Shown: one piece after another, positions 52,595-63,583 of the stretch | Numbering within the stretch: position 1 is the first letter of the stretch | Layout: each line of letters opens with the position of its first letter | Assembly (NCBI RefSeq): GCF_024810105.1 | Contig: NZ_JANUDX010000012.1 | Span: 79,409-143,408, forward strand | Direction: 5' to 3' | Source: Stenotrophomonas sp. BIGb0135 | Lineage (GTDB): Bacteria; Pseudomonadota; Gammaproteobacteria; Xanthomonadales; Xanthomonadaceae | Length of the DNA stretch: 64,000 nt | Notes under the pieces: generated by a model | Told to the model about the DNA's origin: nothing | Database searches by the model: none | Seen by the model: the letters and a program-made list of their open reading frames with translations, nothing else | Position numbers and translations under genes: made by a program

Positions 52595-53725
52595 ATGTTT
52601 GAACGTACTCGTACGGTCGTCGCCGTGGCGATGTTGACCGTCGCCACCTATGCTACCGCCGTTGAAGTGAATGGCGGGCACCCGGATACCTACGTCGTCC
52701 GCAAGGGCGATACCTTGTGGGACATTTCCGCGCGCTTCCTTAAAAAGCCGTGGTTGTGGCCGGAGATCTGGCAAGCCAATCCGCAGGTCAAGAACCCGCA
52801 TCTCATCTACCCCGGCGACGTACTGAGCCTGGCCTACCTGGACCGCGTCGTGGCCCAGCCCGGCCCGCGCCAGGAAGCGCCGATCAACGGCATCCCGCTG
52901 GACCAGGTCGAGCCGTTCCTGAAGCAGCTCAGCGTGGTCGACGAGATCAAGTCCCTGCCGTTCGTGGCCGGGCTGGAAGACAACCGCCTGCGCGCCACCA
53001 GTGGCCAGGTCGCCTATGTCCGCGGCCTGGACGGGGCCGAAGTGGGCCAGCGCTGGGCGGTGGTCCGGCCGAGCGTGCAGTACGCACTGCCCAAGCCGAC
53101 CGAGGACCTCACCTACCGCGGTGACGTCACCCCGGGCAGCGGCAACCTCTGGAAGAACTACATCGTTCCCAGCAAGCGCAACCAGACGCTCGGCTACGAG
53201 CTGGTCCAGGTCAACGTGGGCACGGTCACCAAGGTCGCCGCTGGCGACGTGGATGTGACCACCATCGCCCTGCAGACCCAGGTCGGCGGGCGCGAAGTGC
53301 GCAAGGGCGACCGCCTGGTTCCGGTCGAGGCCAACCCCTACGACCTGCAGTTCTTCCCGCACGTCCCGGCCGCCCAGACCGAAGGCCTGGACATCCGCGT
53401 GCTGGCGGTGACGGACATGTTCCTGGCCGGTGGCCCGCGCGATGTGATCGCCATTTCGGCCGGCAGCGCCAATGGCATCGACAACGGCACCGTGGTGTCG
53501 CTGTGGCGCCAGGGGCGCCACGTGGCCAACACCATGAAGTACGGCAACTCGTCGCGGATGGACGATTCGCTGACCGACGGCGCCGGCCGCATCACCCTGC
53601 CCGACGAGTACGCCGCCCACGCGATGGTGTTCCGCACCTTCGACAAGGTCAGCTACGCGCTGGTCATGCAGGGGCTCAAGCCGGTCCAGGTGGGTTACGC
53701 GGCCAAGCATCCGGACGCGCAGTAA
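52595..53725 (+). CDS. LysM domain protein of the dprA cluster
   Basis: A 376-residue exported protein: signal peptide (VVAVAMLTVATYATAVEV), then one LysM domain at about 30-80 (TYVVRKGDTLWDISARFLKK, PHLIYPGDVLSLAYLD), then a 280-residue beta-rich region. LysM binds peptidoglycan. The gene regularly sits upstream of dprA in Xanthomonadaceae and related bacteria. A role in the wall, perhaps linked to DNA uptake, is inferred from the neighbourhood only. Confidence 0.85.
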   Translation: MFERTRTVVAVAMLTVATYATAVEVNGGHPDTYVVRKGDTLWDISARFLKKPWLWPEIWQANPQVKNPHLIYPGDVLSLAYLDRVVAQPGPRQEAPINGIPLDQVEPFLKQLSVVDEIKSLPFVAGLEDNRLRATSGQVAYVRGLDGAEVGQRWAVVRPSVQYALPKPTEDLTYRGDVTPGSGNLWKNYIVPSKRNQTLGYELVQVNVGTVTKVAAGDVDVTTIALQTQVGGREVRKGDRLVPVEANPYDLQFFPHVPAAQTEGLDIRVLAVTDMFLAGGPRDVIAISAGSANGIDNGTVVSLWRQGRHVANTMKYGNSSRMDDSLTDGAGRITLPDEYAAHAMVFRTFDKVSYALVMQGLKPVQVGYAAKHPDAQ

Positions 53726-53798
53726 CGCGGCATTGCCCTACGCAACACTCCGACGGCGCCCCAGGGCGCCGTCGCTGTATCCGGCCTAGCCTGAGCGG

Positions 53799-54938
53799 AT
53801 GTGCCCTTTCTTTACCGATGACACCGAGGCGCTGCTGCGCCTGGTCTTGGCCGGCGGAAGCGTGCCGCCGCGACGGCGGCTGATCGAGCGCCACGGCGAT
53901 GCCCTGCAGGCGCTGCGCGCCGGCCCGGCCGCCTGGCGTGGCGCCGGCTGCGGCCCGGCCCAATGCGCCCGGCTGGCCCAGCCCGACCCCGCCTGGCTGG
54001 CCTGTGCAACGGCCTGGCTGGCCCAGCCCGATCACCACCTGGTCGGCATCGACGACCCGGACTACCCGATCCTGCTGCGGCACCAGCCCGAGGCGCCGCC
54101 GGCCCTGTTCGTGCAGGGCGACCCGGACGCGCTCTGGCACCCCGGGGTGGCCGTGGTCGGCAGCCGTACCCCGACGCCGAGCGGGGCCGAACTGGCCGCC
54201 GAGTTCGCCGGGGCGTTGGCGCGCAGCGGGCTGTCGGTGGTCAGCGGGCTGGCCGCCGGCGTCGACGCGCGGGCCCACGACGCGGCATTGAAGGTGGCCG
54301 GGGGCCGCACCGTGGCGGTGGTGGCCACCGGCCTGGATCGGACCTACCCGCCTGCCAACGCCGGTCTGCACGCCCGGATCGCCGCACGCGCGGCCGTGGT
54401 GAGCGAGTACCCGCCCGGCATGGGCCCGGCGGCGCACCAGTTCCCGGCCCGCAACCGGATCATCGCCGGGCTGTCGCTGGGCACCCTGGTGATCGAAGCG
54501 GCGGCGCGCTCCGGCGCCCTGATCACCGCCCGCCTGGCCAGCGAGGCCGGGCGCGAGGTGTTTGCCGTGCCTGGCTCGGTGCGCAACGCCCGCGCCCGCG
54601 GCTGCCACCGCCTGATCCGCGACGGGGCCCAACTGGTCGAGCATCCCGACGAGGTGATCGCGGGGCTGACTGCCCTGGCCGGCAGCCTGGGCCAGGCCTT
54701 GCGAAGCCGGCTGGGCGCCCCCACTGAACAGGCACGACCGGCGCCGCCAAGCGCCCCTGCCCATGCCGACCCGAACTACCAGCGCTTGTGGCAGGCACTG
54801 GATGACAACCCAACCAGTATGGATTCATTGATCCAGCGCAGCGGATTGACGACGGCTCAGCTGTCGGCCATGCTGCTGGTCATGGAACTGGATGGAAAGG
54901 TGGTTGCCGCATATGGGCGCTACTGTCGAAAACCCTAG
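53799..54938 (+). CDS. dprA: DNA-processing protein DprA
   Basis: A 379-residue protein: N-terminal SAM-like region, Rossmann core with VAVVGSRTPTPSGAELAAEF, SGLAAGVDARAHDAAL, ATGLDRTYPPANAGLHARIA and FPARNRIIAGLSLGTLVIEA, and a C-terminal winged helix (DDNPTSMDSLIQRSGLTTAQ). DprA loads RecA on incoming single-stranded DNA during natural transformation. All core motifs are intact. Confidence 0.95.
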   Translation: MCPFFTDDTEALLRLVLAGGSVPPRRRLIERHGDALQALRAGPAAWRGAGCGPAQCARLAQPDPAWLACATAWLAQPDHHLVGIDDPDYPILLRHQPEAPPALFVQGDPDALWHPGVAVVGSRTPTPSGAELAAEFAGALARSGLSVVSGLAAGVDARAHDAALKVAGGRTVAVVATGLDRTYPPANAGLHARIAARAAVVSEYPPGMGPAAHQFPARNRIIAGLSLGTLVIEAAARSGALITARLASEAGREVFAVPGSVRNARARGCHRLIRDGAQLVEHPDEVIAGLTALAGSLGQALRSRLGAPTEQARPAPPSAPAHADPNYQRLWQALDDNPTSMDSLIQRSGLTTAQLSAMLLVMELDGKVVAAYGRYCRKP

Positions 54939-54980
54939 TTTCTTCACCTCCACAGCGTCGTTGACGCAGGCCGAGGGGCA

Positions 54981-55454
54981 ATGAAAGAGAGCATTCTGGA
55001 TGTCCTGCTGTACCTGTTTGAACATTACTTCAGCGAGGATCCGGACCTCGTCCGTGACCGCGACACCCTCCAGAACAGCCTGATACAGGCCGGCTTCAGC
55101 CCCACCGAAATCAAGAAAGCGTTCGACTGGCTCGATGCCCTGGCCGACCAGCGCCCCGCCGTGACCCTGGCCCGGGTCGATGGCCCGGTGCGCATCTACC
55201 ATGGCCCGGAACTGGACAAGCTCGACGTCGAAGGACGGGGCTTCCTGATGTTCCTGGAACAGCACGGGATCCTCGACGCCAACCAGCGCGAGCTGGTGCT
55301 GGACCGCGCCATGGCCCTGGACCAGGACGAACTGGACCTGGACGACCTCAAGTGGGTCGTGCTGATGGTGCTGTTCAACCAGCCGGGTTCCGAGGCGGCG
55401 TACGCCTGGATGGAAACCCAGATGTTCGTTGACGAACCGGAACCGCTCCACTGA
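54981..55454 (+). CDS. smg: Smg/DUF494 family protein
   Basis: A 157-residue acidic helical protein starting [20 protein letters not shown], the signature of Smg, which follows dprA in many gammaproteobacteria. GAGGGG before the ATG is a good ribosome site. The molecular role is not known. It lies 42 bp after dprA and is probably co-transcribed. Confidence 0.92.
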   Translation: MKESILDVLLYLFEHYFSEDPDLVRDRDTLQNSLIQAGFSPTEIKKAFDWLDALADQRPAVTLARVDGPVRIYHGPELDKLDVEGRGFLMFLEQHGILDANQRELVLDRAMALDQDELDLDDLKWVVLMVLFNQPGSEAAYAWMETQMFVDEPEPLH

Positions 55455-55491
55455 CCGTACACTGGGCGCCTTGCGCATTCAGGAGCGTGCC

Positions 55492-56253
55492 GTGGGCCAG
55501 TGGTTCTATGCAGAAGGAAATCGCCAGCAGCGTGGGCCGCTGGCGTCTGACGAGCTGATCGCGTTGTATCAGTCCAGCCGTATCGCCGCCGATACGCTGG
55601 TCTGGCGCGACGGCATGGCGCAGTGGCTGCCGCTGCGCGACGTCGCCGATGAAATCGGCCTGGTGCTGGCACCGCCGCCGGCAGCCAGCACGCCCGCCCC
55701 CCCACTCGATGCCACGCCCGGCCCTGCCCCGGCGCCCCGGGTTGCGGTGCCGCCGCAGATTCCCGTGCCACCGACGACGCCCGCCACCGGCACCGCGGTC
55801 GCCCCGCGCACCGGCATGTCCGGCTGCGCGATCGCGGCCCTGATCGGCGGCGCCTGCCTGGTGGTCGGGATCGCGGTGGTGGCCATCCTGGCCGCGATCG
55901 CGCTGCCCGCCTACCAGGAGTACGTGATGCGGACCAAGACCACGCTGGCCCTGGCCGAACTGGGCGCGGTCAAGGCGCAGGTCAGCCAGTTCGCCAGCGC
56001 CAACGGCCGCTGCCCGGTCAACGACGACGACGGCTTCCAGGCCGCCGACGGCTACGCCAGCAGCATGCTGGCGGCGGTGCATATCGGACGTTTCGACAAC
56101 GGCCATTGCGGCATCGAGGCCGAGCTGGAGGCCAGCAGCCACGCTGCGCTGGACGGCAAGCTGGTGTGGCTGGATTACGACCCGGAGCAACAGCAATGGG
56201 AATGCACGTCGGAAGTCGATGACAAGTACCTGCCGCTGGAATGCCGCGGCTGA
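55492..56253 (+). CDS. GYF_2 domain fused to a type IV pilin-like segment
   Basis: A GTG start with AGGAG six bases upstream gives 253 residues. Residues 1-50 are a GYF_2/DUF4339 domain (GQWFYAEGNRQQRGPLASDE); about 60-110 a Pro/Ala-rich linker; then a transmembrane helix continuing into ILAAIALPAYQEYVMRTKTT, which is the type IV pilin N-terminal helix, but internal. A pilin-like globular part has two or three cysteines (GRCPVNDDDG, GHCGIEAE). No prepilin cleavage site is at the N-terminus, so it is unlikely to be assembled as a normal pilin. Confidence 0.8.
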   Translation: MGQWFYAEGNRQQRGPLASDELIALYQSSRIAADTLVWRDGMAQWLPLRDVADEIGLVLAPPPAASTPAPPLDATPGPAPAPRVAVPPQIPVPPTTPATGTAVAPRTGMSGCAIAALIGGACLVVGIAVVAILAAIALPAYQEYVMRTKTTLALAELGAVKAQVSQFASANGRCPVNDDDGFQAADGYASSMLAAVHIGRFDNGHCGIEAELEASSHAALDGKLVWLDYDPEQQQWECTSEVDDKYLPLECRG

Positions 56254-56298
56254 AATCGGACGGATGTCCACGGATGAACACACATGGGGATCGAAGCA

Positions 56299-57255
56299 AT
56301 GACTGAGTGGTATTACGCCGATGGCCAGGATCGCCAGGGCCCGTTGAGCGCCGACGAACTGCGCCTGCGTTTCCAGCGCGCACAGATCACGCTGGCCACG
56401 CTGGTCTGGCGGGAGGGCTTCCCGCAGTGGAAGCCGCTGTCCGAGGCAGTCGATGAGCTGCAGCTGCAGAACCTGGCCAGCGCCGCCGACAACGTCGGCA
56501 CCGGCATCGACCTGCGCGGGGATTACACCGCCATCGACAACGGCACCGCGCCATTGCCCGGCACCGGCGGCGGCACGTTCTCGCCGTACACCGCGCCCAC
56601 CTCGGGCGGCAGCCATGCCGAGGCCATGGTGGTCGGGGGGGGCGAGGTGGTGTATGCCGGTTTCTGGAAGCGCTTTGCCGCGGCCATGATCGATGGCCTG
56701 GTGATGTCCAGCGTGCTGGTGCTGGTGTTCCTGGTGGGCATGCTGCTGTTCGGCGGCATGGCCAGCTTCATGGGGGGCCTCAATTCGCCGGAAACCTCCC
56801 CCGGCATGGCGATCTTCATCGTGCTGGGCGTGTACGTGCTGCCGATGATCATCCAGGCCCTCTACTTCACCCTGATGCACGCCTCCACGCGCCAGGCCTC
56901 GCTGGGCAAGCTGGCGGTGGGCATCAAGGTGGTGCGCGGCGACGGCCAGCGCCTGACCAAGGCGCGCAGCCTCGGCCGATGGGCGGCGCTGTTCTTCTCC
57001 TACCTGATCAGCTGCGGTATCGCCTACCTGGCCTCGGGCATCATGGCCGGCGTGACCCAGCGCAAGCAGGGCCTGCACGACATGGTGGCCGACACGCTGG
57101 TGGTGGACAAATGGGCCTTCACCGACCAGCCCGAGCGGCAGCGCCGCGAGCTGGGCACGGTCACCCTGGTGGTCATCGCGCTGACGGTGCTGGCCGTGCT
57201 GGCCTATGCCGGCCTGATCGTGATGACCATTGTGATGGCCGCCGCACAATCGTAA
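56299..57255 (+). CDS. GYF_2 domain protein with RDD membrane domain
   Basis: A 318-residue protein: GYF_2 domain at 1-50 (TEWYYADGQDRQGPLSADEL), a Gly/Thr-rich linker, then an RDD domain of about four membrane segments (VYAGFWKRFAAAMIDGLVMS, MHASTRQASLGKLAVGIKVV) and an extra C-terminal helix. GYF domains bind proline-rich peptides; RDD proteins are membrane proteins, some acting as ion antiporters. It lies 45 bp after the other GYF gene and shares the same N-terminal domain, so both may recruit a common partner. Confidence 0.82.
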   Translation: MTEWYYADGQDRQGPLSADELRLRFQRAQITLATLVWREGFPQWKPLSEAVDELQLQNLASAADNVGTGIDLRGDYTAIDNGTAPLPGTGGGTFSPYTAPTSGGSHAEAMVVGGGEVVYAGFWKRFAAAMIDGLVMSSVLVLVFLVGMLLFGGMASFMGGLNSPETSPGMAIFIVLGVYVLPMIIQALYFTLMHASTRQASLGKLAVGIKVVRGDGQRLTKARSLGRWAALFFSYLISCGIAYLASGIMAGVTQRKQGLHDMVADTLVVDKWAFTDQPERQRRELGTVTLVVIALTVLAVLAYAGLIVMTIVMAAAQS

Positions 57256-57352
57256 GGAAACCCGGGCAGATCGCCGTACGGCGGCGATCTTCCTCACACC
57301 GGGCCGCTTGACACGGATGGCTCGGACGTGATTCCTCTAATAAGCACTAAAG

Positions 57353-57383
57353 CTGAACGCCCGGCGCATACCCGGGCGTTCAG
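57353..57383. terminator. Strong hairpin without a T-run
   Basis: CTGAACGCCCGG pairs perfectly with CCGGGCGTTCAG around a 7-base loop, about 100 bp after the RDD gene and 94 bp before topA. With no U-tract it may work as a Rho-dependent pause site or 3'-end protector. Confidence 0.5.
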
Positions 57384-57476
57384 CGTATGGATATCGCCCG
57401 CTGCCCTTCACTAATGCGGCCATTTGCTCCACCCTAGCGCCCTCTCCCGGGCTGCTGCCCACAGAAATAATCAGAC

Positions 57477-59975
<2,499 letters not shown>

Positions 59976-60081
59976 CCGCCGCGGGCGGCCACGCCCCAAG
60001 TCGGTCGGCGCGGGCGGCCAGGGTTGACCCCTCCCGCTACGGCGGGAGGATAATGCCGGCCATGCATCCGGCCTGCCAGTC

Positions 60082-60642
60082 ATGAACGAACTCACTGTGG
60101 ACACCGCCCCGCCCGTGCTGCGCGCTGGCGGGGTGATCGCCTATCCCACCGAAGCGGTCTGGGGCCTGGGCTGCGATCCCAGCCACGAGGCCGCGGTGAT
60201 GACGCTGCTGCAGATCAAGCAGCGCCCGGTCGAGAAGGGCATGATCCTGGTGGCCGCCGACCTCGCCCAACTGGAGGGCTGGGTGCGGATGGACGCCCTG
60301 CCCGCCGAGTGCCGGGACACGGTGCTGGCCAGCTGGCCCGGCGCCAACACCTGGGTCCTGCCGGCCGGCAACCGCGCCCCGCGCTGGATCACCGGCGACC
60401 ACAGCGGCATCGCGGTGCGGGTCAGCGCGCACCCGCTGGTGGCTGCGCTGTGCCGGGCCTGGGGCGGCCCGCTGGTGTCGACCAGCGCCAACCTGGCCGG
60501 TCATCCGCCCGCCCGCACCCGTGCCGCGCTGGACCCGGCGCTGCTGCCCTTGCTGGCTGGCCTGATCGACGGCGACACCGGCGGACTGGCCCAGCCGACC
60601 CCGATCCGCGATGCCCTCAGCGGCCAGGTCCTGCGCACCTGA
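60082..60642 (+). CDS. tsaC: L-threonylcarbamoyladenylate synthase
   Basis: A 186-residue YrdC-fold protein: GGVIAYPTEAVWGLGCDP, IKQRPVEKGMILVAADLAQL and GPLVSTSANLAGHPPARTRA. It makes threonylcarbamoyl-AMP for t6A37 of tRNA. The place after topA and the smg-dprA genes matches other gammaproteobacteria. Length is that of single-domain TsaC, not Sua5. Confidence 0.93.
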   Translation: MNELTVDTAPPVLRAGGVIAYPTEAVWGLGCDPSHEAAVMTLLQIKQRPVEKGMILVAADLAQLEGWVRMDALPAECRDTVLASWPGANTWVLPAGNRAPRWITGDHSGIAVRVSAHPLVAALCRAWGGPLVSTSANLAGHPPARTRAALDPALLPLLAGLIDGDTGGLAQPTPIRDALSGQVLRT

Positions 60643-60686
60643 ACCGGGCTTTTGCGCCGCTGCCGGCAAAGCGGCACACTGTGGCC

Positions 60687-61505
60687 ATGCGCCTTCCGAC
60701 CGCCCTGAGCCTGTCCGTGCTGCTTGCCGTCAGCCTGCCGCTCGCCGCGCAGGACGCTGGCGGCACCGGCAACAACCTGCGCGTGTATCGCTGCGTCGGC
60801 AGCAATGGCGCGGTGTCGCTGCAGGATGCCCCGTGTCGCGATGGACGCCAGGAAGTGCGCGACATGCAGCGCCCGCGCGATCCCGCGCCGCGCGTGGTGC
60901 GCAGCGACGTCGACCCCACCGCCACGCCGAACGCACCGCCACAGCGCGAGGTACGCCACGTCTACGTGCAGCCGCCGCAACCGCTGTTCGAGTGCGTGCG
61001 CGATGACGGCACCCGCTACACCAGCGACAACGGCGACGGCAATCCGCGCTGGGTGCCCGTATGGACCAGCGTTTACCTGCCCTATGGCCGCGGGCATCGC
61101 CCGCCGGGCGGCGGGGGCGGGGGCGGGCACTACCCCACCCCGCAGCCGCTACCCCCGATCGCGCCGATGGGCGCCGGTTCGATCACCTCCAGCGGCGGCG
61201 GGCTTGCCGTCTCCGGCGGTGGCCGGCGTGGTGGCGCCAGCGTCAGTATCGGCAGCAGCACCACGCAGTGGGAAGGCAGTCGCCAGGCCTACCCGGGCAC
61301 CTACACCGACACGGTGGTGCCGGCCGGCAACGTGATGGTGCGCGACCAGTGCAGCGTGCTGCCGCAGCAGGAGGTATGCGCGCGCCTGCAGGACCGTCGC
61401 TGGGAGCTGGTGCGCCAGTACAACAGCGCCCTGCAGGGCGAACGCGATGCGCTCAACCGCGAACAACGCAGCGTCGATGCACGGTTGCAGCGTGATTGCC
61501 GCTAG
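60687..61505 (+). CDS. DUF4124 domain secreted protein, Gly-rich
   Basis: A 272-residue protein with a signal peptide (ALSLSVLLAVSLPLAAQDAG). The DUF4124 pattern (VYRCVGSNGAVSLQDAPC) is followed by a Pro/Gly-rich middle containing a seven-Gly run (RPPGGGGGGGHYPTP), then a C-terminal helical part with paired cysteines (RDQCSVLPQQEVCARLQDRR). It is probably periplasmic. Function unknown. It is one of two consecutive DUF4124 genes, suggesting duplication. Confidence 0.75.
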   Translation: MRLPTALSLSVLLAVSLPLAAQDAGGTGNNLRVYRCVGSNGAVSLQDAPCRDGRQEVRDMQRPRDPAPRVVRSDVDPTATPNAPPQREVRHVYVQPPQPLFECVRDDGTRYTSDNGDGNPRWVPVWTSVYLPYGRGHRPPGGGGGGGHYPTPQPLPPIAPMGAGSITSSGGGLAVSGGGRRGGASVSIGSSTTQWEGSRQAYPGTYTDTVVPAGNVMVRDQCSVLPQQEVCARLQDRRWELVRQYNSALQGERDALNREQRSVDARLQRDCR

Positions 61506-61567
61506 CGGCAGCACCGACCGGCGCGTGCTTCAATGCGCCCTCGCCTGATTTTTGTCGAACCGCCTTG

Positions 61568-62413
61568 ATGCCGCCCGCCTGCCTCCCCTCCTCACCGCTG
61601 CAGCCCTTGCGCCGCATGCTGCTTGCCGCGGCGCTGGCCGTCGCCGCATGGCCGGCCGGGCTGCCCCACGCCGCGCACGCCGGCGAGGTGGTGCTGTTCC
61701 GCTGCACCGACGCCGAGGGCGCACTGACCGTCCAGAACGCGCCCTGCCCGGCCGGCAGCACGCAGCGCATCCAGCGTTTCGCCACGCCCGCTGCCGGGTC
61801 GCCGGCGCCCTCCGTGGCGGCGTCCACGAGCGGTACGCCGTCGGCGCAGGCACTGCCGCCGGCAACGGCACCTGCAGCGCCACCTGCTGCCGCACCTGCT
61901 GCGTCTCCCGCTGCCGGCGTGGCACCCGCCAGCAGCGCGATGTTGCAGCACGCCCCGCTGCCGGTGCTGCAGGGCGGCGTGCAGACCTCGGTGGAGGCCG
62001 AAGGCACCGAGATCCTCGACAGCGACGTGCTACGCCGCGAGGCGCGCGAAAAGGCCGCCGCCGCGGTCGACGCCGACGTGGCCAAGGCGCCGCTGCCGGA
62101 GATCTACCGCTGCCTGGGCAGCGATGGCAACGGCTACCTGCACGAGCGCGAACCGGCGCCGCCGCATTGCGTGCTGATGACCGTTACCGGGCTGGGCGGC
62201 ACGACGCCGGTCAACGCCGCCGGCTGCGAAGTGATCCGCGATGCCTGCGTGGCCGTCCCCAGCGAGCAGCGCTGCAACGCCTGGCAACAGCGGTTCCGCG
62301 ATGCCCGTGGCAGCGAACGCTTTGCCACGCCGGAAAACCAGGCCGGCGCCAGCGCCGAGCGCGAACGGCTGCAGGCGGTGCTGGCGGGCAGCGATTGCCC
62401 CATTCCCGACTGA
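61568..62413 (+). CDS. DUF4124 domain secreted protein
   Basis: A 281-residue protein: signal peptide (RRMLLAAALAVAAWPAGLPH), DUF4124 core (VVLFRCTDAEGALTVQNAPC), a long Ala/Pro/Ser linker (about 80-125), and a C-terminal domain with cysteines (PEIYRCLGSDGNGYLHEREP, GCEVIRDACVAVPSEQRCNA) similar in layout to the previous protein. An internal ATG at 61616 is an alternative start. Probably periplasmic. Confidence 0.72.
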   Translation: MPPACLPSSPLQPLRRMLLAAALAVAAWPAGLPHAAHAGEVVLFRCTDAEGALTVQNAPCPAGSTQRIQRFATPAAGSPAPSVAASTSGTPSAQALPPATAPAAPPAAAPAASPAAGVAPASSAMLQHAPLPVLQGGVQTSVEAEGTEILDSDVLRREAREKAAAAVDADVAKAPLPEIYRCLGSDGNGYLHEREPAPPHCVLMTVTGLGGTTPVNAAGCEVIRDACVAVPSEQRCNAWQQRFRDARGSERFATPENQAGASAERERLQAVLAGSDCPIPD

Positions 62414-62420
62414 GGCGCGG

Positions 62421-63203
62421 TCAGAAGCCGTACCGCAGGAAGCCACCGTCCACGGCGATGCATTCGCCGGTGACGTAGCTGGCGGCCGGCAGGCACAGGA
62501 AGCCCACGGCGGCGGCCACTTCCTCCGGCTCGCCGATGCGGCGCATCGGGGTGCGATCGATCACTTCTTCGTAGTAGTCCGGGTCGGACAACGGGCCGGA
62601 CGTGCGGCGGGTACGGATGTACCACGGCGCCACGGCGTTGACGCGGATGCCGTCCTCGGCCCATTCCACCGCCAGGTTGCGGGTCATCTGGTGCATCGCC
62701 GCCTTGGTCATGCCATACACCGCGCCGCTGCGCACGTGGGTGAGCCCGGACACGCTGCCGACATTGACGATCGCCGATGCCGCGTGGCGGGCCAGCAGCG
62801 GGTGGGCGTAGCGCGACAGTTCGAAGGCCGAGAACAGGTTGGTCTCGAAGATGCCGCGCCACTCGTCCTCGGTGTACTCGGTGGCCGGCTTGGTGATGTT
62901 GCCCCCGGCGTTGTTGATCAGCAGGTGCAGGCCATCGCTGTGGTCTTCGACCCAGTCCAGGATCTCGCGACGGTCTTCGTCGTCGGAGACGTCGGCGGCC
63001 AGGCCGTGGATCTCGCGGTCGGGGAAGGCATCGAGCAGTTCATCGCGCGCCATTTCCAACGCGTCGGCATCGCGGCCGACGATCAGCACATCGGCGCCGA
63101 AGCCGAGCAGTTCCCGCGCAATGGCCAGGCCGATACCGGCACTGGCGCCGGTGATCAATGCGGTCTGTCCGTCCAGTCGCCAACGTTGCGCGCTCACATG
63201 CAT
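62421..63203 (-). CDS. SDR family oxidoreductase (tropinone reductase-like)
   Basis: A 260-residue short-chain dehydrogenase: TGASAGIGLAIARELLGFGA (cofactor binding), NNAGG, catalytic Ser in VNVGSVSGLTHVRSGAVYGM, YGMTK (YxxxK), and the C-terminal ASYVTGECIAVDGGFLRYGF. R-rather-than-D in LIVGRDADAL suggests NADP(H). The substrate is unknown; it is the only gene on the minus strand here. Confidence 0.9.
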   Translation of the reverse strand: MHVSAQRWRLDGQTALITGASAGIGLAIARELLGFGADVLIVGRDADALEMARDELLDAFPDREIHGLAADVSDDEDRREILDWVEDHSDGLHLLINNAGGNITKPATEYTEDEWRGIFETNLFSAFELSRYAHPLLARHAASAIVNVGSVSGLTHVRSGAVYGMTKAAMHQMTRNLAVEWAEDGIRVNAVAPWYIRTRRTSGPLSDPDYYEEVIDRTPMRRIGEPEEVAAAVGFLCLPAASYVTGECIAVDGGFLRYGF

Positions 63204-63370
63204 CTCCTGCGTCGGGGCCGGGCCCCGTGTTGCGTGCGCGCGGCACCGTGCCGTGCGCTGTGCTCAGGATAGCGCAGCCCCCGCACGCGGTCCGCCACCC
63301 CCTGCCATCACACACGCGCTGGCGCAGCGGTGCGACACTGCGCTCCCCGGCCCATCGCGAGGAGCCCGCC

Positions 63371-63583
63371 ATGAACATCCGTGCCGTCCTGCCACTCACC
63401 GCGCTGCTGGCCCTGGCCGGCTGCAATCGCCCGGTGCCCCCGGCCCCGGACAAGCCACCGGAGCCGCAGGCAAGCGCGCTCCGCGATGCAATGCAGCAGC
63501 CGCTGGACAAGGCCAACGCCGCGCGCGAGTCGCTCGAAAAAGCCCCCGACACCCGCGCCGCCGACGAAGCCGAAGGCAGGTAG
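63371..63583 (+). CDS. Small lipoprotein
   Basis: A 70-residue protein: signal peptide with lipobox LLALAGC at residues 12-18, then a Pro-rich segment and a charged helix. The stop codon TAG overlaps the first GTAG REP unit. Probably an outer-membrane or periplasmic lipoprotein. Function unknown. Confidence 0.72.
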   Translation: MNIRAVLPLTALLALAGCNRPVPPAPDKPPEPQASALRDAMQQPLDKANAARESLEKAPDTRAADEAEGR

